Shown piece by piece: positions 1 to 6,157 of a DNA stretch of 9,291 bases. The DNA comes from JBLFWJ01 sp047611425. GTDB lineage: Bacteria > Bacteroidota > Bacteroidia > UBA10329. A program made the translations under genes and the position numbers. Location: assembly GCA_047611425.1 (NCBI GenBank), contig JBLFWJ010000136.1, forward strand, positions 1-9,291, written 5' to 3'. The notes below the pieces were generated by a model that was not told where the DNA came from, searched no databases, and worked only from the letters and a program-made list of their open reading frames with translations. Within the stretch, counting starts at the first letter, position 1. Each line of letters begins with the position of its first letter.

Positions 1-278
1 GGATTCTCGTCTGTTTTAGAAGCTTCTTTCAGTGCATCTTCTAGAGAGTGAACAACCACGCAGCCTTCTTGTGTGTAGCTGGTGTCTCTTGTAATGATGA
101 TGTTTATACGCTTTGGCAACGGTTTACCTACAGATTCGAAAGTTCTTCGGCCCATAATAATGGTATGACCGCTAGTCATTCGCTTGAAAAACTTCAAGTC
201 GTCTGGTAAATGCCAAATAAGGTCGTTGTCTTTGCCAATGGTATTGTTCTCATCAGCTGCTACAATCATACTAATCAT
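1..278 (-). CDS. folA: Dihydrofolate reductase, N-terminal part (cut by window edge)
   Basis: Reduces dihydrofolate to tetrahydrofolate with NADPH in the cytoplasm, regenerating the cofactor that thymidylate synthase oxidises. About 92 N-terminal residues of a usual 160 or so are visible; the rest lies left of base 1. The start MISMIVAADENNTIG leads into the substrate-binding segment WHLPDDLKFFKRMT, where an Asp of the LPDDLKFF run is the expected acidic active-site residue. It is followed by the NADPH-binding signature IIMGRRTFESVGKPLPKR. The start at 278 was chosen because it forms an ATGA overlap with the thyA stop codon; an in-frame ATG at 269 is the alternative. The overlap implies translational coupling within a lipoprotein-thyA-folA operon. 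Family identity is certain; nothing looks damaged. Confidence 0.96.
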   Translation of the reverse strand, partial: MISMIVAADENNTIGKDNDLIWHLPDDLKFFKRMTSGHTIIMGRRTFESVGKPLPKRINIIITRDTSYTQEGCVVVHSLEDALKEASKTDEN

Positions 279-1069
279 ACTGCAATTGGGGCTTTAATTC
301 CAGGGTGTGGATCGTAATTCAATAATTCAAAGTCTTCGTATTTGAATTCGAATAAGTCTTTGATTTCAGGATTAACCTTCATTGTTGGAACGGGTCTAAA
401 ATCTCTGCTTAATTGCTTTTCAACCTGCTCAAAATGGTTAGAGTATATGTGAGCATCGCCAAATGTGTGCACGAAATCTCCTTGTTCTAAACCGCAAACC
501 TGTGCAAGCATAAGTGTAAGCAAGGCGTAAGAAGCAATGTTAAACGGAACGCCAAGAAAAATATCTGCGCTACGTTGATACAGCTGGCAAGAAAGTTTTC
601 CATCAGCAACGTAAAATTGAAACATGGTATGGCATGGTGGTAAAGCCATGTTTTCCACTTCGGCCACATTCCACGCACTTACAATATGTCTTCTAGAATC
701 TGGATTGTTCTTAATGCCGTTTACAAGCTTTTCAATTTGATCAATTGTCTCTCCGTTTGCTGTTGGCCAAGAACGCCATTGCACGCCATATACAGGTCCG
801 AGTTCACCGTTTTCATCGGCCCAATCATCCCAAATAGAAACCCCGTTATCCTTTAAGTACTTAATGTTGCTGTCTCCCTTTAAGAACCAAAGCAACTCAT
901 GAATGATGGAGCGCAAGTGCAATTTCTTGGTAGTAACAACTGGAAAGCCTTCACTTAATTTGAAACGCATTTGGTAACCGAAAACACTACGTGTTCCAGT
1001 TCCTGTACGGTCGTTTTTATCGGTTCCCGATTCCATAACGTGACGCAAAAGGTCGTGATACTGCTTCAT
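275..1069 (-). CDS. thyA: Thymidylate synthase
   Basis: Methylates dUMP to dTMP using 5,10-methylenetetrahydrofolate and releases dihydrofolate, which the overlapping folA product recycles. The protein has 264 residues, the same length as the E. coli enzyme, with key residues at matching positions. The catalytic Cys146 lies in PPCHTMFQFYV. The phosphate-binding arginines are R21, R126, R127 and R166. The QRSADIFLGVPFNIASYALL segment carries D169 and N177, and H207 and Y209 lie in HIYSNH. The start at 1069 gives the usual N-terminus MKQYHDLLRHVMESG. It begins only six bases after the stop of the upstream lipoprotein gene, and its own stop overlaps the folA start as ATGA, so one transcript probably covers all three. 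Intact and ordinary. Confidence 0.98.
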   Translation of the reverse strand: MKQYHDLLRHVMESGTDKNDRTGTGTRSVFGYQMRFKLSEGFPVVTTKKLHLRSIIHELLWFLKGDSNIKYLKDNGVSIWDDWADENGELGPVYGVQWRSWPTANGETIDQIEKLVNGIKNNPDSRRHIVSAWNVAEVENMALPPCHTMFQFYVADGKLSCQLYQRSADIFLGVPFNIASYALLTLMLAQVCGLEQGDFVHTFGDAHIYSNHFEQVEKQLSRDFRPVPTMKVNPEIKDLFEFKYEDFELLNYDPHPGIKAPIAV

Positions 1070-1075
1070 GGGCTT

Positions 1076-1717
1076 TTAATCGTGTCTGAAAATGGTTCGG
1101 GCATGAAAGGTACCGTTTCTGAGTTCGAGAGAACCGCCTGAGCCGTCAAAAACTAAGCAGTTGAATGTGCCTTTTGTTTTTCCTCCAAAGAGCGTTTCTT
1201 CTACCGCTTTGTCACTGGAAAGTTCAAAACTTGCCCAGCTCTTTTGCTCCCCGTAAAGTTTGTCGCTGCTCCAAATTCTACCTTCAGCATCAGTGTATTG
1301 AATTACTGCACCGTCAATACCCAAATGAGTACTGTCTTGGTTCCAAGACCCGTAGCTGTAGCTACCTACTTCAAACATTTGAAAACTAGTGCTGTATGAA
1401 AAATCACTAGAATCTTGCAGAAATTCTACCATTTGAATAGTAAGAATATCGTTTTCAGCCAAAGGGCTAAGCGCATTTCTTATGTATGTGGTAAGCTGAC
1501 TATGCAATCTAGCCGCATAATCTGGGTAGCTATTAATGCCAGGTCCGTTGCCGTAATTGTCTACTCCATCTTCATATTTGATGGAACTATCATCAGCATC
1601 AAATTCAATAAAAAAGTAGTTGTCGCTACCCGGTACTTCGGTTTTGGTATTGCAGCCAGTAACAATGGCCAATACAGCAATGAGAACGATAAAGAGAATT
1701 TGAGTAGCTCTTGGCAT
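1076..1717 (-). CDS. Putative lipoprotein of unknown function
   Basis: A 213-residue protein with a clear lipoprotein signal: residues MPRATQ, a hydrophobic stretch from about 7 to 19, then the lipobox V-T-G-C with the lipidated Cys at position 22. It should therefore be lipid-anchored in the cell envelope. The mature part is rich in Ser, Tyr, Asp and Gly and looks beta-rich. I recognise no catalytic motif and do not assign a domain. It is the first gene of the thyA-folA operon, six bases upstream of thyA, but nothing in its sequence links it to nucleotide metabolism, so the pairing may simply be shared transcription. A TATATTTG promoter box ends only four bases before the ATG, so the message may be leaderless. 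No in-frame Met follows soon that would keep the signal peptide. Confidence 0.85.
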   Translation of the reverse strand: MPRATQILFIVLIAVLAIVTGCNTKTEVPGSDNYFFIEFDADDSSIKYEDGVDNYGNGPGINSYPDYAARLHSQLTTYIRNALSPLAENDILTIQMVEFLQDSSDFSYSTSFQMFEVGSYSYGSWNQDSTHLGIDGAVIQYTDAEGRIWSSDKLYGEQKSWASFELSSDKAVEETLFGGKTKGTFNCLVFDGSGGSLELRNGTFHARTIFRHD

Positions 1718-1721
1718 TTTT

Positions 1722-1729
1722 CAAATATA
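1722..1729 (-). promoter_or_regulatory. Bacteroidota -7 box (TATATTTG) for the lipoprotein-thyA-folA operon
   Basis: The minus strand reads TATATTTG, an exact match to the Bacteroidota TAnnTTTG element, inside the 69-bp gap between the EEP gene and the lipoprotein gene. Only four bases lie between this box and the ATG at 1717, so transcription would start at or very near the start codon. I could not find a convincing -33 TTTG at the right distance. Confidence 0.5.
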
Positions 1730-1786
1730 CTTTGGTTTGAACTTGGAAAGAGGACTGAATTAACCCTTTGTTTCAATAAGTTTTCC

Positions 1787-2812
1787 TCAATTGCAGTACA
1801 AGGTCATACGTATGGGTAGGTGGTCTGAATAACCACCGTAATAGTTTGGTCCGCCATAGGTTTTGCTAGGCGATGGCTCGCCTTCTTTTGGGAAGTAAAG
1901 CATCCAATCTTCTTTGAAAATGGCCACGGAAGAATCTGACGCTGCACAGCCATTTTTGCTATAAAGCAAACCATCAGAAACGATGAATTGATCTAGCATC
2001 CCCCATTCTCCTTTGTAGTTGTAGGTGCCTAAACCGTTCTCATGAAAGCGATGTGTGAGGTTGGTGAGTTGATGATTTGCACCTGGTTCGCAGTCCATCA
2101 CATCTGTCATGGATTTGTTGTTGGGGTAATCGTTGAAATCTCCCATGGAGATGATTTTAGCGTCTTTATCTCTTAAAAGTATAGAGTCTATTTTGGTTCT
2201 GAGAACTGTTGCTGCTTTCAGTCTTTTAGGTTCGCTGGCTTCTTGTCCGCCCCGTCTTGATGGCCAGTGGTTAACGAAGAAGTGCAGCGTATCGCCACAG
2301 GAAAGCATTTTGGCGTAGAGAATGTCTCTTGTTTTTTTGTCTGGTTCAAATGAGAATGAAAACCTGATTTTTTCGTGATATAGTTCTGAAAGCACTTCTG
2401 AATTGTATGCTAGAGCTACATCTATACCTCTGAAGTCTGGGCTTTGCTCATGAATGACTTTAAACTTTTTGGTGCCGAGTGAATCGGTTTTGAAAAGATC
2501 TTCGACCACCATTCTGTTTTCTACTTCGCAAACGCCAATTACTTCTGGTAACCCGTATTCAGATATTTCGGTTAGAACCTTGGCGAGGTCTGCTAGTTTT
2601 TTGTTGTAGCGTTCTTGTGTCCAGTCTTTGGCGCTATCGGGTAGGAATTCATCGTCCCAAATCTCTGGGTCTTCAATGGTATCAAACAGGTTTTCTACGT
2701 TGTAAAAGACAACTTCGATTGGTGGGTGATTTGTCTTCTTTAAGCCCACTACGAAGTATAATAATCCGAGTACGATTACGACTGCTAGAACGGCTATAAC
2801 TGATTTTTTCAT
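1787..2812 (-). CDS. Membrane-anchored endonuclease/exonuclease/phosphatase (EEP) family protein
   Basis: A 341-residue metal-dependent phosphoesterase of the EEP (DNase I / sphingomyelinase-like) fold. The N-terminus is MKK followed by a hydrophobic segment at about 4-23, either an uncleaved anchor or a signal peptide, so the catalytic domain probably faces the periplasm or outside. The fold's motifs occur in order: FYNVENLFD (residues 36-44, N38), GVCEVEN with metal-binding E96, NHWPSRRGG with H182, GDFND with D225 and N227, and the C-terminal YSDHLP with D330 and catalytic H331. All key residues are present. The substrate (DNA, RNA or a phosphoester) cannot be told from sequence. It has its own TACATTTG promoter box at 2831-2838 and is followed by a 69-bp gap and a new promoter, so it is probably a separate unit from thyA. 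Confidence 0.93.
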   Translation of the reverse strand: MKKSVIAVLAVVIVLGLLYFVVGLKKTNHPPIEVVFYNVENLFDTIEDPEIWDDEFLPDSAKDWTQERYNKKLADLAKVLTEISEYGLPEVIGVCEVENRMVVEDLFKTDSLGTKKFKVIHEQSPDFRGIDVALAYNSEVLSELYHEKIRFSFSFEPDKKTRDILYAKMLSCGDTLHFFVNHWPSRRGGQEASEPKRLKAATVLRTKIDSILLRDKDAKIISMGDFNDYPNNKSMTDVMDCEPGANHQLTNLTHRFHENGLGTYNYKGEWGMLDQFIVSDGLLYSKNGCAASDSSVAIFKEDWMLYFPKEGEPSPSKTYGGPNYYGGYSDHLPIRMTLYCN

Positions 2813-2830
2813 GCGGTGTTTCTGTTATGG

Positions 2831-2838
2831 CAAATGTA
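2831..2838 (-). promoter_or_regulatory. Bacteroidota -7 box (TACATTTG) for the EEP gene
   Basis: The minus strand reads TACATTTG, matching TAnnTTTG, about 18 bases upstream of the ATG at 2812. This would give a short 5' leader of roughly 12 bases. No good -33 TTTG is seen at the usual spacing, so the call rests on the -7 box and its position. Confidence 0.5.
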
Positions 2839-2977
2839 TGAAGTTGCGCTTGTGTGAAGGATAAAAGCGGTATCCTTTTATGACTTTTTGGAATAAAAGA
2901 TTTAGCGGATAGCCTGACCCCTGAGCTTGGCAATGTGGGAGGGAAGGGGCACACCCCAAAAAGGAAGCTGATTTAGA

Positions 2978-3004
2978 ATGACGAATTGGAATCTATGACG
3001 AATT
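2978..3004 (+). repeat. Short direct repeat upstream of ssrA
   Basis: ATGACGAATT occurs at 2978-2987 and again at 2995-3004, start to start 17 bp, just upstream of the ssrA -7 box. It could be an activator site or chance. The rest of the spacer 2813-3047 shows only the two divergent promoters and a small GGGG-CACA-CCCC inverted repeat (about 2947-2958), with no gene. Confidence 0.35.
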
Positions 3005-3029
3005 TGATGCCGCTGTTGTAGTATCTTTG
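3003..3029 (+). promoter_or_regulatory. ssrA promoter (TATCTTTG -7 box)
   Basis: TATCTTTG at 3022-3029 matches the Bacteroidota TAnnTTTG element and lies 18 bases before the mature tmRNA 5' end. Transcription would start about 12 bases upstream of the mature end, leaving a short leader for RNase P to remove. A TTTG at 3003-3006 could be the -33 element, but the 15-bp gap is shorter than usual. Confidence 0.6.
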
Positions 3030-3047
3030 TGGTAGTTCTTTATTTAT

Positions 3048-3411
3048 GGGGCCGACCGGTTTTGACAGCGATAAGGTTGGTGAGGTAAGCATGTCGGGTG
3101 TTGGAATGGTCATCCGTAATCAAGTGTTCCAAATTTTACTAGGCGAATCAAACTTCGCGCTAGCCGCTTAAGTTAGACTTAAGTGGTTGCTGTCTCGGTT
3201 GCAACAGTGTCTTACAGTGCAACTAATGAGGCATCATCAGGTAAGAATAAGCTAAGGGTTTTCTCGGCCCACGGACGAAAATTTCAGAGGATAAGAAGTG
3301 GATTAGGTTGTCTCTGGCCTTTCCGTTTCCGACAATTAATTAGAGAATAAGCATGTAGAACGCCCATCGGACTATTGTTTGGACGAGGGTTCGACTCCGG
3401 TATTCTCCACC
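3048..3411 (+). ncRNA. ssrA: Transfer-messenger RNA (tmRNA) with element-derived 3' end
   Basis: Rescues stalled ribosomes by acting as tRNA-Ala and as a short message that tags the unfinished protein. The 5' end GGGGCCGACCGGTTTTGACAG is a tmRNA signature. The tag frame at 3142-3171 reads GESNFALAA then TAA, normally preceded by the Ala carried on tmRNA; it ends in the ALAA degron. The 3' domain ends GGACGAGGGTTCGACTCC, containing the T-loop TTCGACT (3390-3396), then CTCC-A-CC (3405-3411). Spacing from T-loop to 3' end is exactly right and G3-U70 and A73 are kept. However, T-stem bases 63-65 and acceptor bases 66-68 do not pair with their 5' partners (T-stem GAGGG/CCGGT, acceptor GGGGCCG/ATTCTCC). 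The mismatch begins where the mobile element joins. The gene is certain, the precise 3' end and its activity less so. Confidence 0.93.
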
Positions 3412-4922
3412 CAACCGGATACTTCCAATTTTTGAGGAAGTATCCGGTTTTTATTTTCGCTGAAACCCTTGTCAACACTGAGACACAGAGCGACAGCTTG
3501 GTTGATTTTAGTGGTTCGACATTTGTTTCCGTCAAATTCCAGCATTTCAGGAAATATCGAACCGAGAATCTTGATTTTACGTTTTGCATCAGCTTCGGTG
3601 TAGAATTCACCAAGCTTGTAAATCACGTCTAGCGCATTATTCAAGAGGGCGGCCTTCTCAGTATTATCGACTTGAAGTTCATCTAATTCTTTTTGAGCTG
3701 ATTCTTGAAGTGATGTGAACCGTGACTTCATGTTATTGAAGTCCTCATAAGACATTAGCCCATCGGCCAGGCTGTCCTGAAGTCGTTCAATACGAGAGGA
3801 TTGCTGTTCTATTTCGGAGTTAAGCTTGTCGATTTTCAGTTTCTTTCCTTTTTGGTCTCCATTAAGAAGTCGTTTGACCAGTTCCTTGTAAATCATTTTA
3901 CTAGGCTGAGAAAACTTCAGTTCGTTCAGAACATCAACCACAGCTTCATTAGCTGATTCAGCTTTATACCTTTCGTTTCCGCAATGATTGCAGTGGTAAT
4001 AAGCATGGCGGATGCCATTTCTTCCACGTGATCTGCTTCCAGTAAGTTTACCATCACAATTTGAGCATTTCAGGATACCTCTAAGAGGAAGTAATTCGTT
4101 CTGAATCTTAGGCTCAATCCGGGTATTAGGACGATTGCCTTTCAAAACCTGTTGTACCTGGAAGAATAACTTCTCTGAAACGATTCCTGAATGTTCACCT
4201 TCTATTACTTGATAAGGCTCTTCTTGCAAAGCAGGGACTTCAATCTTACCCATGTACATTGGATTTCTGAGCATTTCAGAGAACCTGCTTTTCTGTATGG
4301 GAACACCTGATTCGTTTAGTTCTTTTCTTGCTTCTGGTTGAGATTTACCGTTTGCAATGCGTTTGAAAGAGACCTTAATTGGCTCTGCATATTGATTAGG
4401 AACTATGATGGGACGGCTGTTCTCGTCTCTGGTGTTTCTGTATCCGAAGGGAGCCATTCTACACCAGCGTCCTGCTTTCAAAGCCGCGCGGATTCCGCCA
4501 CGGATTTTTATGGATCTACGGTCGTTATCCACCTCGGGCATGACCAGATACATGGCAAGCATCATCTTGTTCTCTGGTACGGAAAAATCTATGGGTTGTT
4601 CTATGGATTGCGCTTCGATACCGAGCTTCTTTAGTCGGTCAATCATGTGATACGCGTCCATGGAATTTCGGGAAAACCTATCCCATGAAGTAAAAAGGAA
4701 AAGGTCTATCGAGCCCTTGTTCTTTTTGAGGTATTCCAAGAACTCCTTAAAAGCGGGGCGGTCAAAGTTCTTAGCCGAATGATCTTCAGTGAACGAGTAA
4801 ATGATTTCTATATCGTTTCGCTGACAGTAGTTTTCCAAAGCTTCGGATTGGACACCAAGGCTGTAGCCTTTGGCCTGTTCATCGCTGGACACGCGAGACA
4901 TCAATGCTGCTCTCTTGCTCAT
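3372..4922 (-). CDS. Large serine recombinase (site-specific integrase)
   Basis: Cuts and rejoins attachment sites through a 5' phosphoserine link; it probably integrated this element into ssrA. The 516 residues show the resolvase domain at about 4-150. The motif SRVSSDEQ contains nucleophile S12 and arginine R10, and DRFSR holds D81, R82 and R85. The recombinase domain at about 155-265 contains APFGYR and RNPMYMGKI. A zinc ribbon follows with C286, C289, C311 and C314, and a coiled coil at about 355-420. ATG at 4922 was chosen for the typical opening MSKRAALMSRVS; it overlaps the 59-residue gene by 44 bases. The frame runs across attL, so roughly the last seven residues and the stop come from antisense ssrA, and the C-terminus must differ in a circular form. 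It looks intact. Confidence 0.94.
   Translation of the reverse strand: MSKRAALMSRVSSDEQAKGYSLGVQSEALENYCQRNDIEIIYSFTEDHSAKNFDRPAFKEFLEYLKKNKGSIDLFLFTSWDRFSRNSMDAYHMIDRLKKLGIEAQSIEQPIDFSVPENKMMLAMYLVMPEVDNDRRSIKIRGGIRAALKAGRWCRMAPFGYRNTRDENSRPIIVPNQYAEPIKVSFKRIANGKSQPEARKELNESGVPIQKSRFSEMLRNPMYMGKIEVPALQEEPYQVIEGEHSGIVSEKLFFQVQQVLKGNRPNTRIEPKIQNELLPLRGILKCSNCDGKLTGSRSRGRNGIRHAYYHCNHCGNERYKAESANEAVVDVLNELKFSQPSKMIYKELVKRLLNGDQKGKKLKIDKLNSEIEQQSSRIERLQDSLADGLMSYEDFNNMKSRFTSLQESAQKELDELQVDNTEKAALLNNALDVIYKLGEFYTEADAKRKIKILGSIFPEMLEFDGNKCRTTKINQAVALCLSVDKGFSENKNRILPQKLEVSGWVENTGVEPSSKQ
3388..3411 (+). other. attL: junction of ssrA with the integrated element
   Basis: The ssrA consensus is followed up to GGTTCGACTCC and then breaks, just where the 3' end of a serine recombinase gene begins on the other strand. 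Bases from about 3397 rightward resemble the end of the recombinase remnant at 8199-8217, which supports them being element DNA. The crossover is probably within 3394-3400. Serine recombinases need only a 2-bp identical core, so the exact point cannot be fixed here. Confidence 0.65.
3413..3457 (+). terminator. Intrinsic terminator for ssrA carried by the element
   Basis: AACCGGATACTTCC (3413-3426) pairs perfectly with GGAAGTATCCGGTT (3436-3449), a 14-bp stem with a 9-base loop, followed by TTTATTTT. The orientation is right for stopping ssrA transcription two bases after the tmRNA 3' end. The same bases encode recombinase residues near the C-terminus on the other strand, where no T tract follows. 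Confidence 0.85.
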
Positions 4923-5058
4923 ATTCTTTTTGTTCTAGATCGTTAACTACTGTGGTTGCCAGAAATGAGAGAAACTCTAACATTTCATTCAGTTCCTCCT
5001 CCGTGTATTCTTGATTTTCAGGGTCTACTAATTTTCTACATTCTTTTAGCGTTAGCAT
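4879..5058 (-). CDS. 59-residue acidic protein overlapping the recombinase
   Basis: A small ORF beginning MLTLKECRKLVDPENQEYTE and continuing with a Glu- and Leu-rich helix (EELNEMLEFLSFLA). It looks like one or two amphipathic helices and is strongly acidic in the middle and C-terminal part. From general familiarity, small proteins of this look often precede serine recombinases in Bacteroidota elements, but I cannot name a family. Its start lies inside the 34-residue ORF (23-base overlap) and its end lies 44 bases inside the recombinase gene in another frame, so all are probably made from one message with coupled translation. A role as recombinase partner or directionality factor is a guess based only on position. 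Confidence 0.6.
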   Translation of the reverse strand: MLTLKECRKLVDPENQEYTEEELNEMLEFLSFLATTVVNDLEQKEYEQESSIDVSRVQR

Positions 5059-5140
5059 GTTTGATTACGATGCATCGCACTCCGTTTTTCCGGTAGTTTG
5101 ATACGTGTATCAATAGGTCTGATTTGTTCAGTACCGTCAT
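5036..5140 (-). CDS. 34-residue basic ORF between the regulator and the 59-residue gene
   Basis: A tiny ORF starting MTVLNKSDLLIHVSNYRKNG and ending in a basic tail with KHANAKRM. Its ATG forms an ATGA overlap with the stop of the MerR-like gene, and its TAG lies 23 bases inside the 59-residue gene. This leaves no untranslated gap in the operon. That overlap is the main reason to believe it is translated; the protein itself matches nothing I know. It may be a leader whose translation carries ribosomes to the next start. It spans a near-perfect palindrome at 5098-5113. Confidence 0.4.
   Translation of the reverse strand: MTVLNKSDLLIHVSNYRKNGVRCIVIKHANAKRM
5098..5113. repeat. Palindrome TTGATAC-GT-GTATCAA
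   Basis: Seven-base perfect inverted arms around a 2-base centre, about 40 bases upstream of the 59-residue gene start and inside the 34-residue ORF. The symmetry suits a dimeric DNA-binding protein, possibly an internal operator for the recombinase genes. No second copy was found in the window. Confidence 0.35.
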
Positions 5141-6069
5141 TTTAATTTTACTTTTCTTGTGTTCTCACAGTGAACTATTTTCCCATGTTGGGTCTTAACC
5201 GTAATATCCTGGTAGCCTTTGGTTAGCATCAATTCCAAAAGCCGCATTTGAGTTGAAGCAGTTTGGTTTTTCTTAATCTCCATGAGGTCCATTTCATGCT
5301 TATTGTCAAACCGAATAACAACAGACACCAATTCATCTTCTCGTAAGGCTGAAAGAATATTGGCCTCCTGGTCAGAGATAACTTGTAGCTTAAGATTTAG
5401 TACCTCAATAGGAGCAACAGAAAGTACCTCTGCGAGAATTTCCGTGAGGCTGATACTCACGTAGGATGAGGACATTAATAAAGACAAGTCATCCTTATCG
5501 TAAAGCCCCTCATTTAGCATAAGTGGATTAAAAAGTATGCCAGCACCCGAATGATGAATCAGAAACGAAAGCGGGGTTTTCAATAGGAGACAAAACACAA
5601 CCAAGCCTTCAAGATTACCACCTTCCAATATTCCAGGGGGCAAAGAGGAGACTACCTTTTTTCTTTGAATTGGGTCTTTTAGAAAGGCCTTTATTTCTTC
5701 CCGTTTGGGTTCTCCAACCATCGTAACCAAAGATTCGAAGACAAACGGAGCTTCCCACATATCATCTGCCGATACTTGAGGAGGCAGTAAAGCTTCATCT
5801 CTAAAGGCTTTTATAGTCTCCAACGGAAAGTTGTACTGACGCATTTTGTCAATCATCTTAATCCACACAATCTCGGTGAGAGAAAAACGGTGCATCTTAT
5901 TCGCCTCTGGCTTGATAAGCAACAACCCTTTTCTATTCCAATCAGCGATAATCTTGGGGTGAATATCCAAGTCAATCACTTTAAAAGGCTTTGATTCAAA
6001 ATGCTCCATCACCTCGGGAAAGCCGATTTTAAGTTCGACTACCTGATGTAATACAGACTTGAAGGTCAT
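5137..6069 (-). CDS. MerR-like HTH regulatory protein of the element
   Basis: A 310-residue protein with an N-terminal MerR-type winged helix at about residues 28-95. The helix-turn-helix begins FKVIDLDIHPKIIADW, then RKGLL, and the wing/second-helix part is HRFSLTEIVWIKMIDKMRQY followed by FPLETIKAFRDEAL. The 215 residues after it match nothing I recognise. They include a hydrophobic stretch VVFCLLLKTPLSFLI and a C-terminal GYQDITVKTQHGKIVH segment that looks like a small beta unit. I place the start at 6069. The open frame continues upstream to 6243, but that part overlaps the divergent gene and its promoter and does not look like protein. It heads an operon with two tiny ORFs and the recombinase, with an ATGA junction after it. 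It probably controls excision or the divergent genes; this is inferred from the HTH and position. Confidence 0.75.
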   Translation of the reverse strand: MTFKSVLHQVVELKIGFPEVMEHFESKPFKVIDLDIHPKIIADWNRKGLLLIKPEANKMHRFSLTEIVWIKMIDKMRQYNFPLETIKAFRDEALLPPQVSADDMWEAPFVFESLVTMVGEPKREEIKAFLKDPIQRKKVVSSLPPGILEGGNLEGLVVFCLLLKTPLSFLIHHSGAGILFNPLMLNEGLYDKDDLSLLMSSSYVSISLTEILAEVLSVAPIEVLNLKLQVISDQEANILSALREDELVSVVIRFDNKHEMDLMEIKKNQTASTQMRLLELMLTKGYQDITVKTQHGKIVHCENTRKVKLK

Positions 6070-6095
6070 AAAATTGATATCGTTACTCACTTGCG

Positions 6096-6113
6096 AACAT
6101 TTAATGTTATAAC
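6096..6113. promoter_or_regulatory. Palindromic candidate operator between divergent element genes
   Basis: AACATT-T-AATGTT (6096-6108) has perfect 6-base arms and overlaps the 8-base palindrome GTTATAAC (6106-6113). It lies between the starts of the MerR-like gene (6069) and the divergent zinc-protein gene (6158), just upstream of the plus-strand -7 box. MerR-family proteins often bind such dyads in their own divergent promoter, which suggests autoregulation. Confidence 0.45.
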
Positions 6114-6130
6114 CCAAAGGTAATATAATA

Positions 6131-6138
6131 TATATTTG
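6131..6138 (+). promoter_or_regulatory. Bacteroidota -7 box (TATATTTG) for the three small element genes
   Basis: TATATTTG matches TAnnTTTG and lies 19 bases before the ATG at 6158, which predicts a leader of about 14 bases. A clear -33 TTTG is missing, which would fit a promoter that needs an activator bound at the adjacent dyad. Confidence 0.5.
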
Positions 6139-6157
6139 TAGTGCGAAACCGCTAACT

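Noticed and set aside
1165..1819. Plus-strand frames opposite the lipoprotein gene
   Set aside because: Antisense shadows; the minus strand has a signal peptide, a promoter and an operon context.
2682..2954. 90-residue minus-strand frame over the EEP gene start and its promoter
   Set aside because: It overlaps the EEP signal segment in another frame and reads as low-quality, basic, Ser/Arg-rich sequence.
3284..3632. Frames overlapping ssrA and the recombinase 3' end
   Set aside because: They are explained by tmRNA and the recombinase gene in a different frame or strand.
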